Assembly (NCBI RefSeq): GCF_023074075.1
Contig: NZ_JADPKT010000020.1
Coordinates: forward strand, 1-64,000
Source: Bradyrhizobium sp. 138
GTDB taxonomy: Bacteria; Pseudomonadota; Alphaproteobacteria; Rhizobiales; Xanthobacteraceae
Length of the DNA stretch: 64,000 bases
Direction: 5' to 3'
The notes beneath the pieces are model-generated. The model did no database searches. It saw only the letters and a list, made by a program, of their open reading frames with translations, and was not told the DNA's origin. Position numbers and translations under genes: made by a program. Of the stretch, positions 1 through 8,901 are shown in pieces; the stretch's first letter is position 1, and each line of letters opens with the position of its first letter.

Positions 1-1
1 G

Positions 2-145
2 CTCAATGGCGTCAGTGCCGAGCACTGGCTCGCTGATGTTCTCGCGAAGCTCGTCAATGGTTGGCCTGCGGCGCGACTGGACGAACTGCTCCCTTGGGCG
101 TCGATCTACACGATGCATGCACACGATCCGAGGCTGGCGGCATGA
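2..145 (+). CDS. IS66-family transposase, C-terminal tail (cut by window edge)
   Basis: An open frame enters from the left edge and stops at TGA 143-145. It reads ...LVNGWPAARLDELLPW..., which is the conserved C-terminal element of IS66-type transposases (NGHPASRIDELLPW in the family). Only about 47 residues are present, so nothing can be said about the catalytic part. The stop overlaps the next gene's ATG (ATGA), which suggests that the following ORF travels with the insertion sequence. Confidence 0.7.
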   Translation, partial: LNGVSAEHWLADVLAKLVNGWPAARLDELLPWASIYTMHAHDPRLAA

Positions 146-744
146 GCCTGAACACGACCGCGGTCCGGATCAAGGTGACCCTCAAGGACGTGAAACCGGA
201 GGTGATGCGATGCCTTGTCGTGCCGCTTACGCTGCGCCTTGATCGGCTGCATCTGACGCTTCAGGCGGCGTTTGGCTGGACCAACAGGCATCTCTTCGAG
301 TTCCTGGCCGGCGAAGGAAGTTGGGGTATCCCTGATCCCGATGGAGATTTTGGCCCTCAGCCCATCGATGCCCGCAAGACGCGGCTCTCTAATATCGTTC
401 AGGAGACCGGCGCGAAGACGATCCATTATCTCTACGACTTCGGCGACAGCTGGGATCACGTGATCAAGCTTGAAAAGTGGTTCGACAACACGACAACGGA
501 GGGACTTCCGTTCTTGCTCGAGGCCGCCGGCCGTTGTCCTCCGGAAGATGTCGGCGGTGCGCCAGGCTATGCCGAATACCTCGACGCCATCAGCGACCCC
601 ACCCATCCGGAGCACGAACATATGCGCCTCTGGGGCCCGGAGCAGTTCGATCCCAACGTCGTCGACCGGAAGGTGCTTGAGGCCGCTGTCAATGCGTTGT
701 CCGACATATGGAAGCCGCGCCGGCGCACCACGCGCTCAAAATAG
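142..744 (+). CDS. Plasmid pRiA4b ORF-3 family protein (IS-associated passenger)
   Basis: A 200-residue protein starting MSLNTTAVRIKVTLKDVKP. It shows the hallmarks of the pRiA4b ORF-3 (IS1096 TnpR-like) family: an early strand followed by P-x-V-x-R, a LHLTLQAAFGW motif, then HYLYDFGDSWDHVIKLE, and a C-terminal GGxPGYAEYLDAI segment with an FDP near the end. The function of the family is unknown; members commonly sit inside or beside insertion sequences. The start ATG 142 was chosen because it overlaps the IS66 stop by 4 bp; a longer frame from 61 runs through the transposase and is not real. Confidence 0.85.
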   Translation: MSLNTTAVRIKVTLKDVKPEVMRCLVVPLTLRLDRLHLTLQAAFGWTNRHLFEFLAGEGSWGIPDPDGDFGPQPIDARKTRLSNIVQETGAKTIHYLYDFGDSWDHVIKLEKWFDNTTTEGLPFLLEAAGRCPPEDVGGAPGYAEYLDAISDPTHPEHEHMRLWGPEQFDPNVVDRKVLEAAVNALSDIWKPRRRTTRSK

Positions 745-927
745 ACGTCAAGCGCCAATCAAATGGGCCTCAGAGCTACGCTTACGTTTTATCTGAGCGG
801 ATTCGACATCATTCCCAAGGGGCGAGTTTGGGCGTTTGGGCGATGGTCGGGGGCAAGTGACTGAATTTGTGCTCGTTGCGCGTCCGCAGAGCTCCACTGG
901 ACTATCCGGTCTCACAACCTGATTTGC

Positions 928-1419
928 TCATGCGGGGCCATCCTGGCGAATGAGCCGCTTCTCGTAAAAGATCACCGCATATCCATGCAACATCCCTTCC
1001 CTGCGGCGAACATAGCCAGCGCTCTCATAAAGTCTTTGGGCCCCTACTTGGATCGTTGTTGTGTCGAGCATTACCCACTTGAAACGGAGAGCTACAGCTC
1101 GCGACTCCAATTCACGAAGAACCCTCCTTCCAAACCCTCGTCGCTGAAAGACGGGGTCGACCCGCATACGTCTAAGTTCTGCGACATCATCGTCAAAAGG
1201 TTTCAGCCCACCCATGGCAGCGAATCGGGTACCAATATGCGCAACTACGAAGTCTCCGCCCGAGGCGATGTATACTTCCCCGATATTGCGTAAATCATCC
1301 TCCCAAGCCCCTTCCGGGCCACACACACCAACATCCTGCGATGCGCTTCTGTGCAGATGCCATACATCATCGCTATCCCCGGACTCGAACCGACGAAGGA
1401 TCAGTTCGTCTTGAGACAT
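928..1419 (-). CDS. GNAT-family N-acetyltransferase
   Basis: 163 residues, third gene of an operon reading right to left. The acetyl-CoA motif A is clear: ELRRMRVDPVFQRRGFGRRVL, with Q-R-R-G-F-G as the pyrophosphate loop, followed by LYESAGYVRRREG, the usual motif B region. The substrate cannot be read from sequence. A purine-rich GAGAGGT lies a few bases upstream of ATG 1419. An 85-bp gap separates it from the 404-aa gene, so co-transcription is likely but not forced by overlap. Its presence behind a radical SAM enzyme suggests acetylation of a small-molecule or peptide product or of a toxic intermediate; this is inference. Confidence 0.85.
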   Translation of the reverse strand: MSQDELILRRFESGDSDDVWHLHRSASQDVGVCGPEGAWEDDLRNIGEVYIASGGDFVVAHIGTRFAAMGGLKPFDDDVAELRRMRVDPVFQRRGFGRRVLRELESRAVALRFKWVMLDTTTIQVGAQRLYESAGYVRRREGMLHGYAVIFYEKRLIRQDGPA

Positions 1420-1503
1420 CGACTATTACCTCTCGACCGGTGGAGGACGCCTGCGTCTCTGGCATCGTTGTCTGTTTTTAGCCACGCAGAGACCACCGTC
1501 GGC

Positions 1504-2718
1504 TTACCGGCGCGCCTCTGTCAACAGCCGCTGAGAAAGGACAGCCTCAACACTTTCCGACACCTCAACTCCGACAATTGGACGACCCGGCTCAACCGTA
1601 TATTTTAACGCCGTACTACGGTGCATCTGGGTAAACCGATCCAGTGCACAAACACAGCACGTGCGCAGCGTTCGGATTTCGCCGCCGTGATGCTCCACGA
1701 CTGGCGAAATGGTCGCAATCCTGGGAAAGTCCGCTTTCCCCTTTAGCCAACCTGGCTTGAGCGGTGCACTCCCTTTGCCTGACGACAGCCAGCGGAATAC
1801 CTCGTGAATGCATCTCTGCGGATAATATTCGGACAGCCGATACAGATCCCTATAAAATTGCGGTTTCTGGTGGAAGAGTTCTTCACCGACCAGTAGCACC
1901 GAGACCGCCACGATACGAGCTGAGAAGCGGCCGCTTGGACCAAGCGTATTCTTGTAAGGATTCTTTCCGTAAAACACACGAAATTGGCCAAACAAGTCCG
2001 GCGACATATGTTCATAAAAGCGCGTCAGAACATTGTTTGCTGACTCAAGGCGCTCCAGGCATAGCGCAAGACATTGCCCTGCATCCACGTCGGCCACATC
2101 ACGCAACTTAAGCAGAGCGTCCATTGCTGACTGCAATTCGCTCTCGATGATCTGATGGCCCAAGCAAAAATCTCGCTCCTCGACCCCGGCCGCGCCGAGG
2201 CAGTATACGCGTGGATCGTTCTGCAGCGGATTCGTAAGGATCATATTTTCATAGGAGAGGACCTCAATGCCAGGCTGCCGTTGACAACTTGAGCGGGCAA
2301 GGCGGCTCAGTACCTCTCCCACCGTCAGCTCGGCGTCCATGGGATGAAGGCCGGCAAACGCAGACATCTGATAAGCACAATTTACGAGATATTGGATGTC
2401 TGTCTTAGCGATCTCGAAGTCCGACTGCGGCAAACTTAGCAGCTGTGCTTCATAGTCCGTCTCCGCCATCATTGCGTTGATGCTACGCCCAAGAGCCTTA
2501 ACCGCTTCACCTGGTCGTTCACTGCATTTGATCTCCGCAATGCAGTGCGGCAGTTGATCGGCGACAAAATTGCTGACCAGCCCAAGCGGGCGTTCTCGCT
2601 GTCGGCGATCAATGCTATCGGTCAGATGCGAAAATATGTCCTCCGCCTGGCAGGTCGACCCTTGCGGGGTGGAAACGGAAAAAGGAGCGACCATAAATGA
2701 GCGCGCCCGCGACTTCAT
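1504..2718 (-). CDS. Unknown 404-aa protein in the radical SAM operon (faint IDO/PrnB-like character)
   Basis: No family recognised with confidence. The protein is soluble, mostly helical, rich in Cys (including CCVC near residue 354-357) and has no signal peptide. Residues about 234-269 (FYEHMSPDLFGQFRVFYG... then LGPSGRFSARI) and a late MHRSTALKY recall the helical indoleamine-dioxygenase / PrnB group, where a glycine-serine loop follows a helix near the haem; the resemblance is weak and by eye only. Its ATG overlaps the stop of the upstream radical SAM gene by 4 bp, so the two are translationally coupled and probably act in one pathway. Confidence 0.8.
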   Translation of the reverse strand: MKSRARSFMVAPFSVSTPQGSTCQAEDIFSHLTDSIDRRQRERPLGLVSNFVADQLPHCIAEIKCSERPGEAVKALGRSINAMMAETDYEAQLLSLPQSDFEIAKTDIQYLVNCAYQMSAFAGLHPMDAELTVGEVLSRLARSSCQRQPGIEVLSYENMILTNPLQNDPRVYCLGAAGVEERDFCLGHQIIESELQSAMDALLKLRDVADVDAGQCLALCLERLESANNVLTRFYEHMSPDLFGQFRVFYGKNPYKNTLGPSGRFSARIVAVSVLLVGEELFHQKPQFYRDLYRLSEYYPQRCIHEVFRWLSSGKGSAPLKPGWLKGKADFPRIATISPVVEHHGGEIRTLRTCCVCALDRFTQMHRSTALKYTVEPGRPIVGVEVSESVEAVLSQRLLTEARR

Positions 2719-4187
2719 CGAAACGCAACTTGCATTTCGGCGCTTGACCCGTATCGTGCGGCCGGTGAGTAATCGTGCTTTTCGAGCAGATCAGTTCGTT
2801 TGTCTATTATCCTACTGTCGTTGTACGCGACCCGCTCGAGTATATTGTTCGAGAAAAATAGCAGCGATACGGCGCCCGAATTAATAGTGCCGGCGGCAGT
2901 TAACGAAAGCAGGCCGTTTGAAATGCAGATGAGTCCTGCCTCATTCAAGAGTTCAAGCTCGCGGCCAAAGCATTTCTCGATGGACACCCCAAACTCCCGC
3001 TCGAAGCGGGAGAGCAACACCCCACTGCTTCGCAGGGCAAACATTACCGTTCTGCGCATGAGATCATCTTGCGACAGGACAACACCCTTCCACACAGGCT
3101 TCTCGCCCCCCTCAACCCTATATAGGTAGCGATCTAAATCTGCCTCGTTATAGAACTGGCACTGGCTCATGTAACCAAATCCGGCAACCCCAAACGGGAC
3201 CAGATTATTGTCGTTCCAGGAATCGTATTTGCGGCTCTGTTGAATCGAGTGTGGCTGCGACTGCTTACTCCAATAGAAAATCGGCCCATGGCGATAGCCG
3301 AGTTTCGTGAGGATGTGCTCGGCCATAAAATGCATGATAATGCGCTCCTTAGCCCCGGCAAATTGATATCGTCCCCGAGCCAAATGGCGGGCTACGGGGT
3401 CTGTAGATTTAAACATCAATGGGAATACATTGAACTTCTCTATTCCCATATCCAGTAAGCCGATAAGTGAGTCGTACCAGCTCCGGAGCGTTTGCTGCGG
3501 CAACCCATACATGAGGTCAAGCGACAGATTCTCAACGCTCATCTCATTCAGTAACTTCACGAGTTGTACTACCTCGTCCACGTGGTGCCCGCGGTTCAGT
3601 ATGCGTAAAATGCTCGGATCAAGACTCTGAACGCCCAATACGAAGCGGTTTACGCCGGCTTTAAGCAGTGTAGAGATGCGATCTGCAGCGTCCACTTGCT
3701 TTGCAAGAGAGGGATGCAATTCGAAACTCACCTCCGACTTAGACAAATCAAAGCGCCGGCCAATCATACCAAATAGCGTTTCGAGTTGACGGTTGGTCAA
3801 GAAGGAGGGAGTGCCGCCTCCAAGAAAAGCAGTCTCAACAGCTCTGCCAGCCAGCGCCGCGTCCGACCAACTCATCTCTTTATCTAAAGCCGCCAGATAG
3901 CGCTCCACCCGCCCGGAAGATGGATTGATTTCCTTGGCGAAGTGGCAAAAGGTACAATACTGATCACAGAAGGGGATGTGAAAATAGAGATCAATTGACG
4001 GCGTAACCTGAAGCAACAACTTTTCGGCATCCAGGTCGCCCATTGCCTTGAGAGGCGGATATGTGCCGACAAGATAATCGTTGTGCGTGTCAAGGTGCAA
4101 ATTCCGTGACCTCAACATGTCAAGGTTAATGTCGTACGAGCGGTCGATCGCGAATTCCAAAGCCTCGGAATAGGTCGGCGCACGCAT
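2715..4187 (-). CDS. HemN-like (class C-like) radical SAM enzyme
   Basis: 490 residues. The [4Fe-4S]/SAM motif C74-x3-C78-x2-C81 lies in YFHIPFCDQYCTFCHF. It is followed by GGGTPSF (about 123-129), ELHPSL, and RFVLGVQSLDPSIL, the standard order in HemN/HemW-type proteins. A HemN-C-like winged domain follows (RRTVMFALRSSGVL... to LSLTAAGT, about 380-455). The CTFCHF form of the cluster loop is closer to class C methyltransferases/cyclopropanases than to true coproporphyrinogen oxidase, so a biosynthetic alkylation is more likely than haem synthesis. First gene of the operon; GAGGAG sits 9 nt before ATG 4187. More A+T-rich than the right half of the window. Confidence 0.88.
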   Translation of the reverse strand: MRAPTYSEALEFAIDRSYDINLDMLRSRNLHLDTHNDYLVGTYPPLKAMGDLDAEKLLLQVTPSIDLYFHIPFCDQYCTFCHFAKEINPSSGRVERYLAALDKEMSWSDAALAGRAVETAFLGGGTPSFLTNRQLETLFGMIGRRFDLSKSEVSFELHPSLAKQVDAADRISTLLKAGVNRFVLGVQSLDPSILRILNRGHHVDEVVQLVKLLNEMSVENLSLDLMYGLPQQTLRSWYDSLIGLLDMGIEKFNVFPLMFKSTDPVARHLARGRYQFAGAKERIIMHFMAEHILTKLGYRHGPIFYWSKQSQPHSIQQSRKYDSWNDNNLVPFGVAGFGYMSQCQFYNEADLDRYLYRVEGGEKPVWKGVVLSQDDLMRRTVMFALRSSGVLLSRFEREFGVSIEKCFGRELELLNEAGLICISNGLLSLTAAGTINSGAVSLLFFSNNILERVAYNDSRIIDKRTDLLEKHDYSPAARYGSSAEMQVAFR

Positions 4188-4264
4188 TTTTTTAAACTCC
4201 TCTAGCTTTCGTGTGGAGGCAAGCCACGATGGCAGCTCCGTTTCCTCGTGTCACATTGCGCTCT

Positions 4265-4976
4265 TCACTTCGGGTTCGATACCGAAGTCGTGCATTTCGA
4301 TCGAAGGCTTCCGCTCGGCGACATGGCGGGATGATTATGGTTCGGCGAAGAAGACAGATGCCGTGACCGAGGCCGAATGTCCTTCGGGCGTTGCGAAACG
4401 GCACCGAGGAAGACTTCAGGCGCCGAGGAGTGCGAATACTGCTCGACAAAATGGTGTTCCACCTCCGAGTGTGACCCGCGCCGAGTCGGGCGCCGAGCTC
4501 GATCTGCTCCAGCGTGCCATTGAACAACTTCTGTCCGCTCCCCTCTTCGAAAGGAAGCGGCCATTGCTCGAGACCAAGCTTGATTTGGTTTCCTCCCGGT
4601 CCGACGCCGACATTCGCATGCCACTGCATGCATTCGCCACAGAGCCGCCCAAACGCGTCACACTGGTTTGGATTTGCTCGGGAGTAAGCGCGCTGAATGC
4701 TAGTCGTTGGTGGTCTTGAGAGTTATCCAACGCGAAGAACGACAGCGGCACCCGCGAGAGACGCGGCAAAGCTTTAGGCGGGGCCGCACTCAATAGCGCA
4801 GCGTCCATGGCATTGATTTGGATCAGTCGAGCAAGTGTCATTTGAACTCCTGGGCCGGCGAATGCGAGATCGTCATGGTCGTGCGGATCCTTTACGGTGT
4901 CCCAGCAATCCACGTGCCACTCAAGACATTTGCGAGCCTCGCTTGAAGAGGGCAAAACCATGTGCTTCGTGTCCAC
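4265..4976 (-). pseudogene. Frameshifted remnant of an unrecognised gene
   Basis: Three minus-strand frames join end to end with gene-like composition. The first runs from about 4976 (MTLARLIQINAMDAALL... to TRLGGSVANA). The second starts near 4629 (QWHANVGVGPGGNQIKLGLE... to EQIELGARLGAG). The third starts near 4450 (SEVEHHFVEQYSHSSAPEVF). No single frame is open throughout, so two frameshifts are implied. I do not recognise the family. It lies just upstream of the radical SAM operon in the same direction. Confidence 0.35.
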
Positions 4977-5056
4977 CGACGGAATACTCGCGCCTCAGTG
5001 TCTGGTCCCGGACATTAACGTCTTCAGCCGGACACGGCTGAACACGACAACGCGGA

Positions 5057-5590
5057 ATGTTGAATGACGATGGCGGCCTCTCATGCCGAATTCGAACATC
5101 TACTTCAACGGCGACCTTACGACCGAATCGCTCGGCTGATGGAGGCAGCGTCCCGGCACGTGACGGATATGCAAATGAACTCGTCGCTTTCTTGCGGCGC
5201 GGTGGCCACGGAGCGACTTCGATCTATTGGCAACGCTCGGCGCGGACTTGCCAGGCGCGGTGCGCGTCGTACCGAGCGACGAGGCTCGACCGCAGAGCAT
5301 CGGCGCGGCCGACTCTCCGGTCAAGATGCCGTGGATCATTCTGCCCGGTTTCATCGATCTCCATGACCATCTCACCTGGAATATCCAGCCGCGATGGCTG
5401 ACCGGTCGGAGTTTAACAACTGCTGTGAATGGTAGGATTCGCGGAATAGGACTGCTTGCTGAACAATCCGCACTGCCGGGCAATCCCGACTTTGGCCTGC
5501 GAAACGCAGATGTACGCGGAGATCAAGGCGCTTGCCGTTGGGGCCACCTCGGTCCTCGGGGATTGCTGAGCAGCGATAAGAGCTCTGCAA
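5057..5590 (+). pseudogene. Amidohydrolase-family remnant
   Basis: The frame around 5330-5400 reads PWIILPGFIDLHDHLTWNIQ, the metal-binding PGxIDxHxH opening of cyclic amidohydrolases. About 80 bp later a different frame reads ETQMYAEIKALAVGATSVLG, which also fits this superfamily, then stops at about 5566. The N-terminal part and most of the barrel are missing and the two pieces are out of frame, so the gene is dead. The exact left limit is uncertain. Confidence 0.6.
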
Positions 5591-5779
5591 ACCATCCGTG
5601 CTGCGGGACTTGCCGGAAATCTGGATAGGGGTTCCGGCTTCTCGCAACAGCAACCGGTCTCCGACCGTCCTTGCGCCGGGCGGCCTCCACCTGCACGCAC
5701 CAAGCCCATTGGCACTTGCTGCGGAACGCGCCCCTGTGCAAGACAATTCGTCCCAGAAGGGCAGTAAGGGAACCGCACT

Positions 5780-6223
5780 GTGACAGCTTCTCTTGATGGC
5801 GAAATTCGCGACGGCGGCCATCATATGCAGGTTCGCGTCTATTTCGAAGATACTGACTCCGGTCAGATTGTTTATCACGCAAATTTTTTGCGCTTCATGG
5901 AACGGGGTAGAACGAACTACTTGCGCCTGCTCGGAACCACTCAGCAAGCGCTACTCAAAGAAGCCAAGAACGATGCGCCCGGCTTTGCCTTCGTGGTCCG
6001 CTCCATGACGATCGATTTTCTAAAACCGGCGGTCTTGGATGACCTGCTTGACGTTGTCACAGTCCCGCAAGAGGTGAGGGGAGCGTCGATTGCCTTGCTG
6101 CAGGAATGCAGGCGCGGAGACAATCTCCTAGTCACGGCGCGTGTACGCGTGGCGTTTATTTCAGCCGGAAAGGCGCAGCGCATCCCGAAGTCGCTGCGGC
6201 TCGCTATGGAAGGGCTTAGATAA
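5780..6223 (+). CDS. ybgC: YbgC-family acyl-CoA thioesterase (complete copy, possible attL hybrid)
   Basis: 147 residues, hot-dog fold 4HBT family. The signature is V-R-V-Y-F-E-D-T-D-S-G-Q-I-V-Y-H-A-N-F, followed by FLRFMERGRTNYLR and DFLKPAVLDDLLDVVT. In proteobacteria YbgC is a cytoplasmic acyl-CoA thioesterase normally beside the tol-pal genes; here it sits in mobile DNA. Start is GTG 5780, giving the LDGEIRDG lead-in that I associate with Bradyrhizobium YbgC; ATG 5825 is an alternative. It is a diverged homologue of the truncated ybgC at 21292, which lacks exactly the part before F-S-G-I-V-Y-H-A-N. It may therefore be the copy rebuilt when an island entered ybgC. Confidence 0.88.
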   Translation: MTASLDGEIRDGGHHMQVRVYFEDTDSGQIVYHANFLRFMERGRTNYLRLLGTTQQALLKEAKNDAPGFAFVVRSMTIDFLKPAVLDDLLDVVTVPQEVRGASIALLQECRRGDNLLVTARVRVAFISAGKAQRIPKSLRLAMEGLR

Positions 6224-6300
6224 ATCCGCCGCCTTTGCCTTCCAGCGCCCGAATGAAATCAGGTCATTAAGCTTCTGTTGCAACATAGTCAAACCAGTGT
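6178..6300 (+). repeat. Left copy of a ~100-bp sequence shared with 21183-21290 (ybgC tail plus downstream)
   Basis: The last codons of ybgC (I-P-K-S-L-R-L-A-M-E-G) and the bases after its stop align by eye with 21183 onward. Shared blocks include ATCCCGAAG, GCTGCGG, TGGAAGGG and AATGAAATCA. In the +3 frame both also read KS...QRPNEI(R/K)(S/A)L. The match extends past the stop codon, so it is a DNA repeat and not only conserved protein. Confidence 0.6.
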
Positions 6301-6700
6301 TCGCGGACCGATCGGAAGACCCCGCGTTGAGGCCGCGTCTGGAGCCTTCCAGCGCATCGAAGGCGGCAAAGATAGTGGGTGGTACCGTTGTGCTTATATC
6401 GTGGGCATGGTGGCGCGCCCCTTTTTCACGGCAGACCCGGTTCGGTGCGATCGAGCGCCTGGATTTAGCTCTTCTCGTCGACCGAGAGCAAGATGGCATG
6501 CTCGGGCGGATTGACGTGGAGCCCCGACCACGTCTTGCAGCTTGTCGACCAAGTTGGGATCATTCGAGAGGTTGAACTGGTGGGCGAGACGGTTGCAGTC
6601 CGTGCGCCCGCCAGATGCGCTGCACCAAGGTTGCGCTGATGCCCGCCGCCTTTCGCCAGTCCTGGCTCTCGTCCGGCGCCATATATCTACAGTCCGGACG
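6290..6700 (-). pseudogene. IS630-family transposase remnant
   Basis: Reading the minus strand from about 6690, AGISATLVQRIWRAHGLQP is the IS630 helix-turn-helix linker. After a frame change comes LSNDPNLVDKLQDVVG, then LSVDEKS-stop-IQALDRT (the first catalytic Asp region with a TAA where Gln is expected), and further on FAAFDALEG. At least two frameshifts and one nonsense codon are present and the C-terminal half is missing, so it cannot encode a transposase. Confidence 0.7.
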
Positions 6701-6704
6701 AGCT

Positions 6705-7365
6705 AGTCCGGCTCGTTGCGGATCAAGCTCGCGGCTGGGTGGACATGCAGAGCTCGAGCCGGTCGACCCACTCCCTGCCGACGCACTTCAACCGTTTCTT
6801 GGAGCGCGATCTGATGTGCGGGGTGATCGAATTGTTGTTCCTGAAGCCAGCGCAGATAGCGCATCGTCCAACTCTTCTTGCGAGGACGGGTGCGGTCGTG
6901 CTTGAGCATGAAGACGCCACCTGTTGCCGGTGAACCCGCAGCGCCTCAACCGCTGCCGCTCGCGCGCGAACGAGATACCGCATCGCCTCGTGGCCTTCAA
7001 GGGGAACCCATACCGCCGTCAGCTCGCCAGCGCGTAGCAGCCGCGCGAGAGAAACGGCGCCCGGCGATTCGTCTTCACCCGATCCCCCGGCTTCCTTGTG
7101 CAGCGATGGTGCCGACACCGTGCATTCATGGCCCAGCAATCGGATCAGATGATAGAGGCCGTAGCCGGTCGGGCCGGCCTCATAGCAGAAATGCACGCGG
7201 TCGAACCGGTTGGCGATCCGCGCTATGATGCGACCCATGTTCGTTGCCGAAGCGTCGACCTCGCCGAAGAAACGAACTTCTCCCTCCCGGCCTGCCTCAG
7301 CAATCGGATGGCGTTTCTCAGTTTGGCGTCGATTCCGACGAATGCTTCCCTATAATCTGCCACGG
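6705..7365 (-). pseudogene. IS110-family transposase remnant
   Basis: The minus strand from about 7365 reads TVADYREAFVGID, the N-terminal DEDD-type start of IS110/IS116 transposases. After a frameshift it continues RVHFCYEAGPTGYGLYHLIR, then VSLARLLRAGELTAVWVPLEGHE and, in another frame, KKSWTMRYLRWLQEQQFDHP. The DEDD domain is broken in several places and the C-terminal transposase-20 domain is absent, apparently cut by the IS630 remnant. Confidence 0.72.
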
Positions 7366-7560
7366 TTCGTCCTCCTGTGATGAGGATCGGCTCGGTCCAC
7401 CCGAGCAACCATCGGACGCGCAGTGTAAGGCGAGCTATCTCATCGGCAGAGACGGACATACGCTCTTACCGTTCATCGGGGATGACCTCTTGAATATCCA
7501 CGACCGGCTCTGTTCCAATTTCTGGAAAACAATCGTCGCCGGATTTTAAGCGCACTAACA

Positions 7561-8857
7561 CTACTTTGGCAGAATGTGTTTTCGCCACTGCTTTTCAAGG
7601 AGTTGCTTTCGGCAATATGGGCACTGCTGAGACGGCGGCCGAAGGATGAGATCGACGATGGCGTGACGTACGGCGGGCATGGTTGGTTGAGGGCGGCCCG
7701 TTGATTCTTTTTTTTTCCGCCCCGCGTATGCGAGGCGACGATGTTGCAGGAAGGCGTAGGCAATCATTGTCATCAAGGCGTGGCGATGAAGACCTTGCCA
7801 TGATCGCCCTTCGAAGTGATCAAGTCCAAGCTCCTCCTTCAACTGCTGATGCGCCTGCTCACAAATCCACCGTGCCTTGATGGTTGCGGCCAGCGTGCGC
7901 AGATCCGTTTCCGCCGGATTGGCGAGATAGTATTCCCCTGAGGCACGTTGCTCGCCAATGAGCCAGGCTTCGTCGCGCGGGAGATGCTGCTGACCTTTGT
8001 CCCATATCCGCTGCGGAGGGCCGTCGGCGGTCCGGACACGGAGAGCAGCAAATTGGGCTTTGAGCCGACCTTTCGTCCCGCTACGCCAACTCACGGTTTT
8101 CCATTTGGCGCTGGCCAGCATTTGTTCTGCCGCAATCGATAAGATATCAGGCACGTGGTGCTTTCGTGGTTTCCTGCGGACTTTGGTAATCGGCCAAATG
8201 AGCTTCACATCGACCGGATACACTTTCAGGTGCCGAGGGATGCCGACAGCCCAGGCCAGCCCGCGCTCTGTTAGACCTTGTCGAAACGGTGCGCTGAGGC
8301 CGTATCCTGCATCCGCCAGCACACATCCAAAGCGCACGTTGGCTGCCATCGCGCGGTCAATCTCGGCCAAAGCAATCTCCGGCTTGGACCGTGGCGTTCG
8401 GTGTTCGACGGGCACGCGAGCGCGCTTCAAACGAGACGCGTCGCTTGTCCAACTGTCAGGCAGAAAGAGACGTAACGCGACCATCACTGGCACTTCGCCG
8501 CGCGCAAGCGTTAAAGACACCAGCGTTTGGCAATTTGCCGTTTACCGAGAGCCGACGCGTATTGAGCCGCAACACCGACCGAGCGCTCACCCTTCTTCGG
8601 CAGTGAGGTGTCATCAATAACCAGCACCGCATCGCTGCCGCCGACAAGTCGGTCCGCCTGGTTGAGCAGCTCTGTTTCCAGCGGCGTCGCGTCCCAGACA
8701 CCGTCCGCAATGAAATGGTGCAACTGGTCGTAGTTGCTCGTGGCAAGGCGTTCCGCCATCGGCTGAACGCTCTTGCGATCGCCAGGACCGACTTATGACC
8801 CAGCCGGTCCAAGAACGGCATCAGCCAGCGTTCGAGTTCGTCTTCCCATCCCGGCAT
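7561..8857 (-). pseudogene. IS701/IS4-type DDE transposase, frameshifted
   Basis: The gene begins at ATG 8857 (MPGWEDELERWLMPFLDRLG). A short internal deletion near 8800 shifts the frame into GDRKSVQPMAERLATSNYDQ and ADGVWDATPLETELLNQADR. DAVLVIDDTSLPKKG holds the first catalytic Asp. A missing A in a run near 8541 shifts the frame again to the 319-residue C-terminal part (LADAGYGLSAPFRQGL; HQQLKEELGLDHFEGRSW). With two lesions the transposase is probably inactive. The right flank abuts the aminotransferase stop codon. Confidence 0.8.
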
Positions 8858-8901
8858 GGTCAGCCCTCCATGCGCGAGGTCGCCAGTGTAAGGCGGCCTT
8901 T

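Noticed and set aside
4188..4300. nod box, tts box or NifA/sigma-54 site upstream of the radical SAM operon
   Set aside because: No TGGCAC-N5-TTGC, no TGT-N10-ACA and no recognisable nod or tts box in the leader; only a normal GAGGAG ribosome site was found.
4213..4719. 168-aa + strand ORF in the 4.2-4.7 kb gap
   Set aside because: Its residues make no family sense, while the minus strand reads coherent protein segments across frameshifts.
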